DNA of 64,000 bases, from contig CM012954.1 of assembly GCA_000181795.3 (NCBI GenBank), positions 12,332,503-12,396,502 of the forward strand. Reading direction: 5' to 3'. Numbering within the stretch: position 1 is the first letter of the stretch; each line of letters opens with the position of its first letter. Position numbers and translations under genes: made by a program. Positions 51,430 through 63,534 of this stretch are shown piece after piece. This DNA comes from Trichinella spiralis. Its lineage: Eukaryota > Nematoda > Enoplea > Trichinellida > Trichinellidae. The notes beneath the pieces were generated by a model. The model made no database searches. It saw only the letters and a program-made list of their open reading frames with translations, and was not told where the DNA came from.

Positions 51430-51783
51430 TTATTTTTTATTATAATTATTAAAAGGTCTTGGTTGCTGTGGGGACCTGCTCAGCCTGGCCATCTTACATT
51501 CTTGTCCTCTACCCTGCCTCACTATGGGAACTCCCGATTTCTCAGGCTCAAAGCCACTCGCCTGTTGTCCGGATTTCCTTTTCAGATTGTGATCTGAAGG
51601 GGGGGGGGAATCGTACAATCTGATCCGCCAAAGACGTAGCCCGTAACACCGTGGTGTGAACCAGGGATTGAAAATTATCATCTTTGGTGACTTGGTTCTC
51701 AATGCCTGATGAATAACGAAACTGCTCTCGAGCATTACACTCAATATTAATGTACTTTCTGACGCACCACCATATACTCGCAT
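51430..51783 (-). other. GC-richer island with unidentified 117-codon ORF
   Basis: The element is clearly less AT-rich than both flanks and begins and ends abruptly. Its minus strand is open for 117 codons from ATG (MRVYGGASESTLILSVMLE... to ...RSPQQPRPFNNYNKK), with a run of about ten G residues inside that could shift the frame. I recognise no domain. The Arg/Ser/Gly-rich second half is unlike the surrounding low-complexity frames. It may be a dispersed repeat or transposon fragment rather than a host gene; the composition break favours this. Confidence 0.35.
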
Positions 51784-54700
51784 ATTTTCCTATAACTACA
51801 ACTCATATTTACATTAAATGGATTAAAATTCATTTTTGTATTAAAAAAAGTTGCTGTGATGAAGCTGAGTTGATCAAAAATAAAATACTGACACATTTGG
51901 TTTGTGATGCTCTGAAAAAATTGTTAATTCAGATAATAATCGTTGATTCCTTTTATGTAGATGTTTTCTCTTCTACGAGCTGATCCAGATATTTTGTCAA
52001 TGCGAACAGTGTTGCGTTTATTTTATTTAAATGATGAAATTCAACGGCGCAAAGTAGTGCACACAAAGCTTTCTTACGGAAACAGTGAAAACCTCTTTAG
52101 AAACTCGTCGCCAAGACAACAAGTCTTGCAAATTTTATAATAATATCAATAATTAAAACATTATGTTATTATAATAATTGTGTCGGGATAGATGTTGATC
52201 GTATATTTGAACAGTTGTTGTTAAAAATTCATTTATTCAAGAGCATTATTCCATTTAAATATTATTCAAATTTTAGTCCATATCGTATCTTCTTTACTAT
52301 TGCAATAATTGCAGCACTGAAAATAGAAACATGTTGCTCTTCTATTCTCAGTTACTTTCATTGCAACCAAATTTTGTTCGTCTATTTCGTGGGGCGTGGT
52401 TATTCTTGTTTCCAATCCAAATTTTCTAATAATGTGAAAAATCAAAGCTTTAAGAAGCTCATTTAGCCGTAGTCAGAGTGATCTTCCACCGCTGGTTGAT
52501 TAGTGTTTAAATCATACATGATAATCTTTGCTCTTCTGTCAAGTTTCAGTGAGGATGCTTGTTATACTTTTTTATTCTTATAACTTTAGAAGACTCAGAA
52601 ATTGATGAATTTATTTTTTCAGATGATTCCGAGCATACTCAGTATCTAGCTGCATAATATAATTTCAAATCTTCAAGTGGTATGCTACCTCAGTGACCTA
52701 TTTCACTTCAGGTAAACGTATGTGCATTTACACGTTAGCAAACAAAGTTTTTGGTAATTTGATGGTGCGCTGTGCCGACGGCATTCTGATGAAAGTATTT
52801 TCAAATTCAATTCAAATCAGGAAGTGATTTTCTACATATGTAAAGCTTTGTTTATTTTAAGCAGGCAACTATCTTCTGAGTATTCACTAATAATGAAGAA
52901 CGCTTTCGCTACGGCGCTGGGTAATTGCTCATTTTTGGTGCTTCGCTTCAACAAATACGTTGCAAATGTTAGGCGGAAAATGCGTCAAACCACGAACATC
53001 GGTTGGAAAATTTTACAGTCCCACGTCTGCTTCATATCAGCGTGCTTCCTTTCAGGTATGAAGTTTTACATATTTGCAATTTAATTGTTTTTTCTTAGTA
53101 CATTCTATAGTGTTCGTTTTTCCACTAACACGTTTTCCATCTCTCGTGGATTTATTTTTAACTGCTGTGAATTGAAACTAAAAGGTTTTTATCGTCTGTA
53201 ATGAAATCAGTGACGTTCGACAAACCAATGACATTTTATAAGATCAATTTTAAATTCATATAAATGGAAAGTTAGAAATTTAACACTCTGGGAAGTAAAA
53301 GTAAAAGCTGTAGCGCATTTTTGTTCACATGCAAAGTCTTCTTATTTGCGAACATTTTTTAAATAAAAGTGAAAGCTTCAAAGGCGGTTTTATTGTTGAT
53401 GAAGCATCTCATTTCAAATTATTTTTTTAACAGACAATAAATGGAAAGTATTTAAATCTTTCTCTATTTCGTGAAATTTGATGCTGGATTTGAAATTTTT
53501 CTTCAACGAGATTTCTATTAAAACAATGCCTATTTGATTTCTTTTTATTTTTTCATCAGGAAACTTTTTCTGTTATGTATTTTACTTATATTTTTTGGTT
53601 AATTGTATTGCCCAATTTGAAATTTTACATTTGAAATAATAAAATGTAATGAAAGTTAAATGTTCAATTTTTTTTATGATTTCACATTCATGTGATTTTA
53701 GTCAAGTCATGTGCATACTAATACAGTAGGTGTACAATTTACATTCGGTGTGTGTACAATTCTGAACGTAAATATATAATCATAGCACTATTCGTCATTT
53801 AATAACACTGCTCACTACATTTCTGTAACTATGCTTGCTTACTTATGTTATACTAGAGGACCAGAGGCAACGCAGTAAATTAGCAAATAACGAGCAATCT
53901 GCAAATGTATTACTCAACAGATAATAATTAAATATGTAATTCCACGCAAATTTGCATTGTCAATCAAACAAGCTTGTTTAACTACATTTTCTACGATGTA
54001 TTAAGTCTATTTCTTGAATGCAACAGATTATATAAGATGGTGCAGAATTTATTTATAGTTTAGATTACAGCGTATTTTTGAAATGAAATGTGCATGTATC
54101 AAATAAAGCATGTATTAAGTAGCGTGTGCAGAAAAGCAATTCCAACTGATCTTCAGGTTTAACGGAATGTATTGTGAATCGCGCTGCAAGGACTGAGTTT
54201 AGTCAGTATTCAGATAATGACTGATGTAACAATCAGAAGCTTATTTTTCTGAACACTCCGACCGCTTTCTCGCAAGTGGACTGCACACGTTTAAGGCTGT
54301 CAAACTCGATTATGCCTACCTGATCGCGATCGTTCCGCGTTCACAAACAATCGCGTATTGGCAAAACTCAGTCGAATAATCGCACTGTTTACTCAATGCA
54401 ACACACAGAAGTGCAAACGCCGTACGCAAGGCTGTGAAAATACTCATTAAATGCAGTACTGACCTGAAGCACAAGTAAGTCCATCTTCTCAGTCTCTTCC
54501 TCTCCAAAGGAAACAACCCGCATCGTGATCCTCTGTCGTTACTCTCCTAGATCTTTTCAATATTGGCCCATAGTGAACCGTAATAGATTTAATAGTAGCT
54601 CATTTGGAACCGGTGGAATTGTAAGTTAAATTCTAGTAATAATCTCCAGTAGTTTTGCCCATCCAACTCAGAGGAAAATGCGAACCACCGCTGTGTATTC

Positions 54701-54784
54701 TTTCATTATTACAGGGCAATGATGAGCCTGCGCTACACAGTCTCAAAAAGCATTCTCTTGCTGGGAGGATGTTCAAAGAATACC
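51784..54784. other. Gene-poor region with one half of a diverged duplication
   Basis: About 3 kb of AT-rich DNA with no family-level gene. The stretch at about 52745-53060 resembles 59725-60040. It contains an 86-codon open frame (52824-53081) ending near a TTTCAG/GTATG site. The stretch 54240-54540 is less AT-rich and holds an unassigned short frame. Nothing else is supported. Confidence 0.45.
52745..53060. repeat. Diverged duplicate, copy 1 (pair at 59725)
   Basis: Shared landmarks with the second copy include TAATTTGATG, ACGGCATT, AATTCAAATC-type sequence, GTTTATTTT, AAATGTTaGGCGGAAAA, a TTGGAAAA block and a final TTTCAGGTA. The two copies are on the same strand about 7 kb apart. Confidence 0.6.
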
Positions 54785-55649
54785 ACCGCCACTATCGGCT
54801 TCCTAATTTATTTAGCTTTCCAATGATACCAAATATGTCAGTAGTTGAATTCATTTTTGTTTTCTATCTACTATTGTATAATAATCAGCAACATGTGCAT
54901 GAGATGTGCATTAAATGCTAATACATTGAAATTGTATAACAAAGTAATGGGCCACGGATTGGTATTTATTGGAGTGTGTCGACGTATCCAATTGTAAGGT
55001 AACGAAAAAGAATACCGTGGTTCTCGAAAGGCATGAAAAATTATAAAAGGCATTCTTGATAATTGAAAAAAGGACTGTACAAGATTTAAGTATGTAAATT
55101 TTCAATACTCCGCAATCGATGATTTTTTGAGAAATTCGACGAAATTATCAGTTTGACAATTTGACACTAATAGAAGATTAAAACCTCACAAATCTTAAAT
55201 CCCTGAAGCTTAATAAATCAAAAAATTGTGTGAAAAAATTTCAAACTTTAAAGATGGTATAATGCGTAAAGGAAAATCAAGAGCAATTGCCATTCAAATA
55301 AGCGACGGTTTTTAGCGGTTATGGTTCAGATCTTCTATTTAAATTTTCATAGAATGATACAATGTGCACAACTATATAAATCGTATGTTTTACGCCTTTC
55401 AAATTCATTTCTTTTGTAATCACATTACATGTTCAATTTTTTGTCAATATCTCGAGTAATACGCAATGAAGAAGAATCCGGATAAATTTGTAACAGTTTT
55501 GAACATTTTCCTGAGCGACCGAAGCTGATATTTGTAATTTTTGTAAAAGACTTCTAGAAAATTTAAAAATTTCGTGGGCTACAGACTTGGTGGTTTTGTG
55601 AAAAATGGTGAAAAATGTTTTTTCAAAATTCCAACTATTTTTAATTTTT
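54785..55649. repeat. 1.27-kb tandem repeat, diverged unit A
   Basis: Aligns by eye to the later units from a CCACTATCGG block onward. It includes GTGTCGACGTATCC at about 54976 and TCAATATCTCGAG at 55443. It is much more diverged than units B and C are from each other. Confidence 0.65.
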
Positions 55650-56925
55650 AGGCATTCAGGGAGATGAGTTCTAGTTTTTTATTCAGTGTTTCATCCAAAT
55701 CAGTTTACAAGTTGAGAAATAAATGGCCTCTAAAATTGGTACATTGCCTACAGCAATACATAAAAAAGTTGATCATATGTAAATCTTTATCAACGGAGCC
55801 AGGGACTTCTCACCTTTGCGCATATTACATTTTTCTTTTCGAATTCTCTAGTTTTCTTTTTAATTATCTTCATATAGCAATCAATGCAATTGATTATCCT
55901 CAGATATTGCTCTAAAAATTTATTAATACCTGCTTTTCTTATCGTATACTTCAGTTCTCTCTTCTTCTCAAAAAACGAGCAATTTATGGAATTTCATCGC
56001 CATTATCGGTTTCATAATTCATTTTGCTTTTGATTGATACCAAATATGTGAATATTTGATATCATCTTCACTTTGTATTCACGGTTGTGTACCATTCAGC
56101 ATAATGATCATAAGAAGAAATAAGTGGCGTTGAAAATTAAATGGTAATTGTATGAAATTAAATAAATTCACAAATCAGTACAAATTAATAGGTATTTGCG
56201 TGGAATTTATTGGAATTTGTCGACGTATCCCATCATAAGTTCTTGTAAACTCATTCCGTCGTTCTCGAAAAGCGCGCCGAATTATAAAATGCTTTATTGA
56301 TAATTTTAAACAATGAGCTCCCAGATTTTAGTATTTAAATTTTCAATATTCCGCCATCGAGGATACTTAGAGAAAATCGACGAAATTAAAGGTTTTGGAA
56401 TTTGACATTTGTAGAAGAAAAAAAAAACTGATGCAATACGCGGGAATAGAATTTCAATTCGCAAATTTGGACTAATTTTTGTCTCTGAAGAGTAATTGAT
56501 CAAAAATTGCAAAAATGATATTTTCAATTTTTAAAAATACTGTAATCTATAAGCGCAAATGAAGAATAATTGCTATTTAATTAAGCCAGCGTTTTTCGTG
56601 GTCGTTTTTCGTGTTTCCTCCATAAATATTTACAGATGAATATATTGTTCATTGCTATGAAGCTTATGATTTTTATGCCTTCTTATTTCATCCTCCTTAT
56701 AATAACATTTCAAATTTCACTTTTTTGTCAATATCTCGAGTGATACGCAATGATGAGGACTGCGGATAAATTTGTATCAGCTCTGAATATTTTCCTGATC
56801 AACTGAAGCTGATATTAGTAATTTTCATAAATGTCTTCTCGAAAATTTCAAAATTTCGTGGGCTACAGACTTGGTTGTTTTGTGAAAAATATTCTTTCAA
56901 AATTCCAACTATTTTTGATTTTTGG
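55650..56925. repeat. 1.27-kb tandem repeat, unit B
   Basis: Nearly identical to the next unit, with only scattered substitutions and small indels. The copies are 1,269 bp apart measured at the GTCGACGTAT landmark (56219 and 57488). It contains an 83-codon plus-strand frame at 55664-55915 (MSSSFLFSVSSKSVYKLRNK...) that is retained in the neighbour. Confidence 0.9.
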
Positions 56926-58200
56926 GGATTCAGATTGATGAGTTCTAGTCGTGGTCTCTCAGCTAAATCAGTTTATCAGTTGAGAAATAAATGGCCTCCT
57001 AAATTGGTACATTGCCTACAGCAATACATAAAAAAGTTGATCATATGTAAATCTTTATCAACGGAGCCAGGGTCTTCTCACCTTTGCGCATATTACATTT
57101 TTCTTTTCGAATTCTTTAGTTTTCTTTTTAATTATCTTCATATAGCAATCAATGCAATTGATTATCCTCAGATATTGCTCTTAAAAATTTATTAATACCT
57201 GCTTTTCTTATCGTATACTTCAGTTCTCTCTTCTTCTCAAAAAACGAGCAATTTATGGAATTTCATCGCCATTATCGGTTTCATAATTCATTTTGCTTTT
57301 GATTGATACCAAATATGTGAATATTTGATATCATCTTCACTTTGTATTCACGGTTGTGTACCATTCAGCATAATGATCATAAGAAGAAATAAGTGGCGTT
57401 GAAAATTAAATGGTAATTGTATGAAATTAAATAAATTCACAAATCAGTACAAATTAATAGGTATTTGCGTGGAATTTATAGGAATTTGTCGACGTATGCC
57501 ATCATAAGTTCTTGTAAACTCATTCCGTCGTTCTCGAAAAGCGCGCCGAATTATAAAATGCTTTATTGATAATTTTAAACAATGAGCTCCCAGATTTTAG
57601 TATTTAAATTTTCAATATTCCGCCATCGAGGATACTAAGAGAAAATCGACGAAATTAAAGGTTTTGGAATTTGACATTTGTAGAAGAAAAAAAAACAGAT
57701 GCAATACGCGGGAATAGAATTTCAATTCGCCAATTTGGACTAATTTTTGTCTCTGAAGAGTAATTAATCAAAAAATGCAAAAATGATATTTTCTATTTTT
57801 AAAAATACTGTAATCTATAAACGCAAATGAAGAATAATTGCTATTTAATTAAGCCAGCGTTTTTCGTGGTCGTTTTTCATGTTTCCTCCATAAATATTTA
57901 CAGATGAATATATTGTTCATTGCTGTGAAGCTTATGATTTTTATGCCTTCTTATTTCATCCTCCTTATAATAACATTTCAAATTTCACTTTTTTGTCAAT
58001 ATCTCGAGTGATACGCAATGAAGAGGACTGCGGATAAATTTGTATCAGCTCTGAATATTTTCCTGATCAACTGAAGCTGATATTAGTAATTTTCATAAAT
58101 GACTTCTCGAAAATTTCAAAATTTCGTGGGCTACAGACTTGGTTGTTTTGTGACAAATGGTATAAAATTTCTTTTCAAGATCCCAACTATTTTTGATTTT
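56926..58200. repeat. 1.27-kb tandem repeat, unit C
   Basis: The second near-identical unit. Its copy of the open frame runs 56875-57195 with an extended N-terminus, and RNKWPPKLVHCLQQYIKKL is preserved. High similarity means a recent duplication or conversion, or an assembly artefact. Confidence 0.9.
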
Positions 58201-58345
58201 TAGGCTTTCAGGGAGATGAGTTCTAGTTTATTGTGCAGTGTTTTATCGAAATGAGTTTTGAATTCGATAAATAAATGGCTTGTAATGTTGGTACATTTTT
58301 ACAATAATACGTGAGAAAGTTGATCATGTGTAAAGCTTTTTTCCG
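58201..58345. repeat. 1.27-kb tandem repeat, partial unit D
   Basis: Starts like units B and C (GGGAGATGAGTTCTAGTTT) and then diverges. Its copy of the frame stops after about 12 codons. Confidence 0.75.
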
Positions 58346-60540
58346 GAAGAAAAGGAGAAAAACGGTTTCATAAACCATTATGCCGTCTTATGTAATGCTT
58401 TTCACTTTTGAGGATCTAATTTATCATTATTTTCAGTCCATTTCTATTATTGTGTTGAATGTGGTTACACAACAAAGTAAAGTATATAATAATTGTTTAA
58501 TGCACGAAGTTTCTCTAAATGTATCGTTTATAACCTCAGTTCAAACCAATTTTTATGTTGTTCTTCTTTAACATTTATTAATGCATAATTGTCATAAATG
58601 GTGTGTTATTTAACTTTGCTTAATTAGAAAAATAAGTGTTACGGAATAGCTTGCGATGCATCATCTTTAGTATTGAATTAGCTTCTCAATTATACCAAGC
58701 CTCTACTTATTTAAGTTGATTTCATTTCGTTGTCTAACACTGATTTCACGTTGCATATCAAAGATTTTAATTGTTTTAATTCCTGAAAACAGTTTATTGT
58801 AAATGGAATAAAAATGAACAAATGAACAGTGCAAGAAAAATCGCATGTGCTTGTGCGTTTTATTTATAGACATGTTTTCAGATGAAGAATTATAAGTTTC
58901 ATGCTTCCATAAGATGCAACGGATTATTAAATAAGTTATTCATAACTGAAAAGTGTTTTATGCAAAGTAAAGGTACATAAATTCCTAATCATATTCCCGG
59001 GATGTTTTCAGGAGAATTTTTCAAAACCTCCTTCTTAGCATATATGACATTTTGTGAAGAAACAAAATCATAATTGCAATATGTTTTACATGAAAACTCA
59101 TCTTTTTCAATGAATGGTGCTTTTCCTCCATCGCTAAACAATAAATGCGATTACACGAATAAAATATTTTATAATATAGGTGTGCTGTAGAGTGCAAGTA
59201 ATAATCAAGAACAATTCTTCATTCAATCTGCTATTTTATCTACTGATGAAATCTTATTTCTCTTTATAAAACTTATGGGAATGACGATTTTATCTATTGC
59301 TATGTTTGAAATTATTCATAAATTTTTCTACCTGCAGTATTCTTCATCAGCTGATGTCCGCTTCACCAATTCTTTTGAATGAAATCTCATTTTTTCCTGA
59401 CTTTGCCATCTATTTGCAATTTTTTCGATGCTTTTTATTGTTTTACTGTTTCCGATGTCCTGAGTTTCCCCTGTTCTTCAGTGTCAGATCAGTTTTCAAA
59501 ATTCCTTATTATGTGATTACTCAATTTATATATAGCAATCTTTGTTGTCTAGACGTTGTCAGCTATGAAGTATTGGATATTGAAGATTTACTGCAAAGTT
59601 CAGATAGTTGGCCAATGGGTGTTTGTTCAACTGTTGGCATAGAATCTAGTGCTACTTATATATGGCATAGCTAATTTAACGATGAAAGGCACTGAAGTTA
59701 ACGCATTTCTAGGTGAACAGAGTATGTTTATGTTAATTTGATGATGAACCCTGCCTACGGCATTATGCTTGACGCATTTGGTGCCATTCAAATCCGGAAG
59801 CAATAGTCTATATAAAGCTGTGTTTATTTTTCAGTGGTTATTATATAATTATTGGCGGACCAGTGACGTTTTCATTATTGAGCTGCGTAAGTAGCTGACT
59901 TGCTGTGCTTCCCCTCAGCCAATGTGTTCTAAATGTTGGCGGAAAAAGTCATCAGACCGCATGCATCGTTTGGAAAACTTTCATATCTCTGAATTTGATT
60001 CATACTTCATCAGCAACATGACAGCTTTCAGGTAGGATGTTTTTAATATTTGCTGGTTTTTTGTTGCTTTTATTTTTTTTCATACACTACTCCGCCTTTG
60101 CTCAGCGCTAAACATGGTAAGTTTTGGCAAATATAATAGTAGTTTAATTGCATCCGTTCTCAGTTCACTAAATCATCTTTTTAAATAATGTTCAGAAAAT
60201 GGACCTCCTTTTATTAATTACTTAGCTGATGAAATATTTCGTTTATTCTCCATTGAATTTGTTAAAATCTCTAATGAGAAATCTGAACAGGATAGCAGAT
60301 GTGATCAAGAGAGCAATCTTACCTTTTTCTAGTCTAATGGTCAGAACGGCCTTTTCTATAGTTCTGACATCGTTGAAATTGAGACCCAGAAATTCTGTGA
60401 TGCTACTGCATCATTAATAATGTCACTGCATATTCTTTTTTCCTATCTGGAAAAAATTAGCTTCATCTCCCCGGTAGCCCGTTAGTACTGATGTGTTCAG
60501 GACAACTCATTGTTACTATGCGTGAAAGTTGAATGATGGA
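58346..60540. other. Gene-poor region with the second half of a duplication
   Basis: 2.2 kb of AT-rich DNA. A 125-codon plus-strand frame (59297-59674) with hydrophobic, Phe/Leu-rich character shows no recognisable family. Segment 59725-60040 is the diverged partner of 52745-53060. No conserved gene or RNA was found. Confidence 0.45.
59725..60040. repeat. Diverged duplicate, copy 2 (pair at 52745)
   Basis: See the partner entry. This copy retains TACGGCATT, CATTCAAATC, GTGTTTATTTTTCAG, AAATGTTGGCGGAAAA and the closing TTTCAGGTAGG. The long frame of copy 1 is not kept intact here. Confidence 0.6.
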
Positions 60541-60554
60541 AAGTGGTTCACTTT

Positions 60555-61085
60555 CTTACAACCTTCACATACTCCATATCACAAATTCTTCTTCCTGTCT
60601 TTTCCCTTCCTGCCCCCGCCTGTCCCACCAGATGTTGTGTGTCCATTACTGCCCATTGAATAGATCCAAGAATAATTAGCATCACGCTCATTCGTGGAAG
60701 CTTCTCTATATCATCAGTTGTACTGAGAGCGGTTTTCTATGTTGACTAGGCTGAAGTTTGCAATCTTTCTGTTGTCAACTGAGTGTATGTTTGCTTTCGT
60801 ACATTATTTACACCTCGTACACGTACACAACCTTCACATACTGCATATCACAAATTCTCATTCCTGACTTTTCCCTTTCCCCACCCACCCCCCCTCACCC
60901 ACCAAATGTGCTGTGTCCATCACTGCCCTCTGAATAATTCCAAGAATAATTGACATCCCGCTCATGTGTGGAAGCTTTTCCATATCATCAGTTGTATTTT
61001 GAGGAGTCTGCTATGTTGGCTAGGCTAAATTTTGCAAATCTTTCTGTTGTCAACTGAGTGTATGTTTGCTTTCATACATTATTGT
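60555..61085. repeat. Tandem duplication, 269-bp period
   Basis: Two adjacent copies start at about 60558 and 60827, each with ACCTTCACATACT, CATATCACAAATTC, a C-rich stretch, GAATAATT and a closing TCAACTGAGTGTATGTTTGC. They differ by scattered substitutions, so the duplication is not very recent. Confidence 0.85.
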
Positions 61086-61379
61086 AATTTATTAATGTAT
61101 TTAAAAGAATTTTTGTAATTATTTTCTAGTGAGGTATTCTTGAGAATTCATTAAATAGAACTTCTTTTTCCTTGTTTAAATAGTAAAATACATAAAGGCA
61201 TTGCTATATGTGTTGATCTGAAAAAATTTACATAAAGGTGTTGTAAAGTAAACTTTATTGGTGATGAAATGCAAAGCTTATGATTAGAAAAGTGTTTACA
61301 CAGCAACGGAATGAAATTTCGTTTGGCAGTGATATATTATGTTGTACAATTGTTTCTGAAAACTGATTCTATTTTAGTA

Positions 61380-61910
61380 AATCAATATGCATACTAATGA
61401 AATTTTGCATAATATGAGATGTGTAAATAAAAACGTAATAACCTTTGTCATTTAATGTACTTGTTTACTTTTCTTATGACCCTACGCTATTACCGATGAA
61501 AATTATGGTGTTCCACATAAGGCGTAGTGGATTGCTTTATTTGCATTGTTTGCTTATTACCTCAAACTATTTCAGAGCAGTACATTTTCCATTTTATTGC
61601 CATGTCAGCAGGCGGCTCGTTATGAACTATAATTCTGCTTTTCAGTACAATGTGTGAATTGCAAATGAGCGGTAAGTTATACTTTACATTGTGCTGCGGG
61701 AATTGTTTGTAATTTGCATGACATTACAAATGTGGTGAATGAAAACTAACGTGTATCTGTATGTTTACATTCGAATTGCTATTGCAAACGTTTAGATACT
61801 GCTGTCAGTTGCTGAAGAGAAATAATTACGAATTTCTTTTTTTTAATAGGTAATTATTCGAATATAATTCACTTTCAGACTTTTGAATGGATTCACAAGA
61901 ATTAACTCAT
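61380..61910. repeat. Diverged duplicate, copy 1 (pair at 62440)
   Basis: Shares with the copy about 1.06 kb downstream GCATACTAATGAAATTT, GTGTAAATAA, CGTAATAAC, TATTTCAGAG, TTATTGCCATGTCAGC and further downstream landmarks. Several TTTCAG sites are kept in register, as in a spliced transcript. Confidence 0.65.
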
Positions 61911-62439
61911 AGCAAGATCCTTTGTCTACTAGCAAAATTATGAGAAATGTAGAAGACCGCTATTTCAAGAATCTGGAAATTTGAAAGTGAACAGAAAATG
62001 CAAGTACATAGTAAACTGATTTCAATATGATTTTGTGATTATATTAATATTATGATTGTAGGGTTGCATTGGCATTTGCAGCACGTCAACTTAATCTCAA
62101 CACAGGCATTAACATTTCGTTCGTTTTTGTTAAATTTCAATAACTTTGAAAATGGAATACTATTTTGGAAAGGTGGTTTTCAGATGTACAGCGATATGTA
62201 ATACATTGGTTGGAAAGAGTAAGCTAAAAGTTATTTCAGTTTCTATATCACTCATTTTTAGATATCTTCAAATTTTATGTTGATTAACGTAACGTGTCTA
62301 TTCTCTTCATTTGTACATGATAAGTAAGTAATGCTATCATTTATATTGTCTGCGTACTATGCATAGGAATTCACAACATTTTAATGGTTTTCATTGTATC
62401 AGGTTAACGGATTTTCATAATTTGAGTAAAATCAATTTG

Positions 62440-62960
62440 CATACTAATGAAATTTCAAATAATATAAGCTGTGTAAATAACGTAATAACTTTTGTCGTTC
62501 TATACACTTTCAGTGTTCATTATACTTAAAGCACTACGCTACTTATGATGGAAAATTAGGTTATTTTACCTGACCTTGCTTATTTGCATAATTTACTTCG
62601 TTCCATCCTATTTCAGAGTGCTGCGTTCACCTTTAGTTGCTCGATTTATTGCCATGTCAGCGGTGATGCACATGGTCAACTCTAATGTTTCTTTCCAACG
62701 TTATATATGTTTAAACAACTGCTGTGTTTATTATAAATAAGCGGTACGTTACATTTGACATAGTGTGGCTGTTGTATGCATGTCATTAGCATGACTTTAC
62801 ATTTATGGTGTATGGAATGTATTGGTTATTTTAATTGGAATTGCTGTTCTTAACTTTCAGATACAAATATCGGTTACTGAAGCTATAGAAGTATAAATTT
62901 CTGCTTTTTACTTTGATATAACTATATTAATATAATTTGTTTTCAGGATTCTATTTGAAG
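62440..62960. repeat. Diverged duplicate, copy 2 (pair at 61380)
   Basis: Same landmark order as copy 1. Acceptor-like TTTCAG sites follow at about 62620 and 62860-62945. No long open frame survives in either copy, so a non-coding or short-peptide transcript or a dead gene is possible. Confidence 0.65.
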
Positions 62961-63530
62961 ATGTACGGTACAAGGGCGTCATGAACCAAATCAGAAATGA
63001 ACATCAATTCTAGCGCTGATTGTCATATTCCAGTCTCATGGTCAGTCGCTCAGATTTTATGCTTGTCGCCTTACAGCAGATTAAAAAGATGCCACTGTAG
63101 CGGAAGCGAAAATGTCGACAATGAAAAATGAAAATGAAAAAATTGAAGACGGTCGATCACGTCGTTGGTTCCCCCCAGTCCATCTGACTCCAGCGTTTTC
63201 CAGTCGTAGCAATCTGACAGTTTCCTCAATTGCATCCTGAACGTCCACGGGCGTTCTGCCAGCTCAACCGCCATTTACAATGCAGCGGTACAGAGTTCAA
63301 GATCGAACAAGTCCATTGAAAGCTGGCGTGAATGGGCCACGCTGGCAAATCTTCCACATCAACTTAGGCCACTTCGATGGCCAGGGACGGATTCTTTGCA
63401 CACGGATGAACACTTCTGCGTGTAGATGAAATGGGAAAGCGAAGTAGACAACCAACGGTCAGAATTCGACTTTTAGTTGAATGCCTTTGCCGGCAACAGA
63501 AGATCACGGCGGCTGAGTGCAGGTAGAAAA
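62961..63530. other. GC-richer right-end segment, unidentified
   Basis: Base composition rises sharply after about 62980 and stays high to the window edge. No conserved protein family was recognised on either strand. Short frames (for example minus-strand 63071-63274) are unassigned. Confidence 0.4.
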
Positions 63531-63534
63531 GCTT

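Noticed and set aside
51600-51700. Possible tRNA because of a GGTTCACACC-like T-arm on the minus strand
   Set aside because: No matching acceptor stem, D-arm or anticodon arm could be built around it.
54316-54516. 66-codon minus-strand frame in a less AT-rich patch
   Set aside because: No domain, no conserved partner copy and no consistent splice context; not listed as a gene.
59297-59674. 125-codon hydrophobic frame as a membrane-protein gene
   Set aside because: Composition matches what AT-rich random DNA yields (Phe/Leu/Ile), and no family or supporting exon was recognised.
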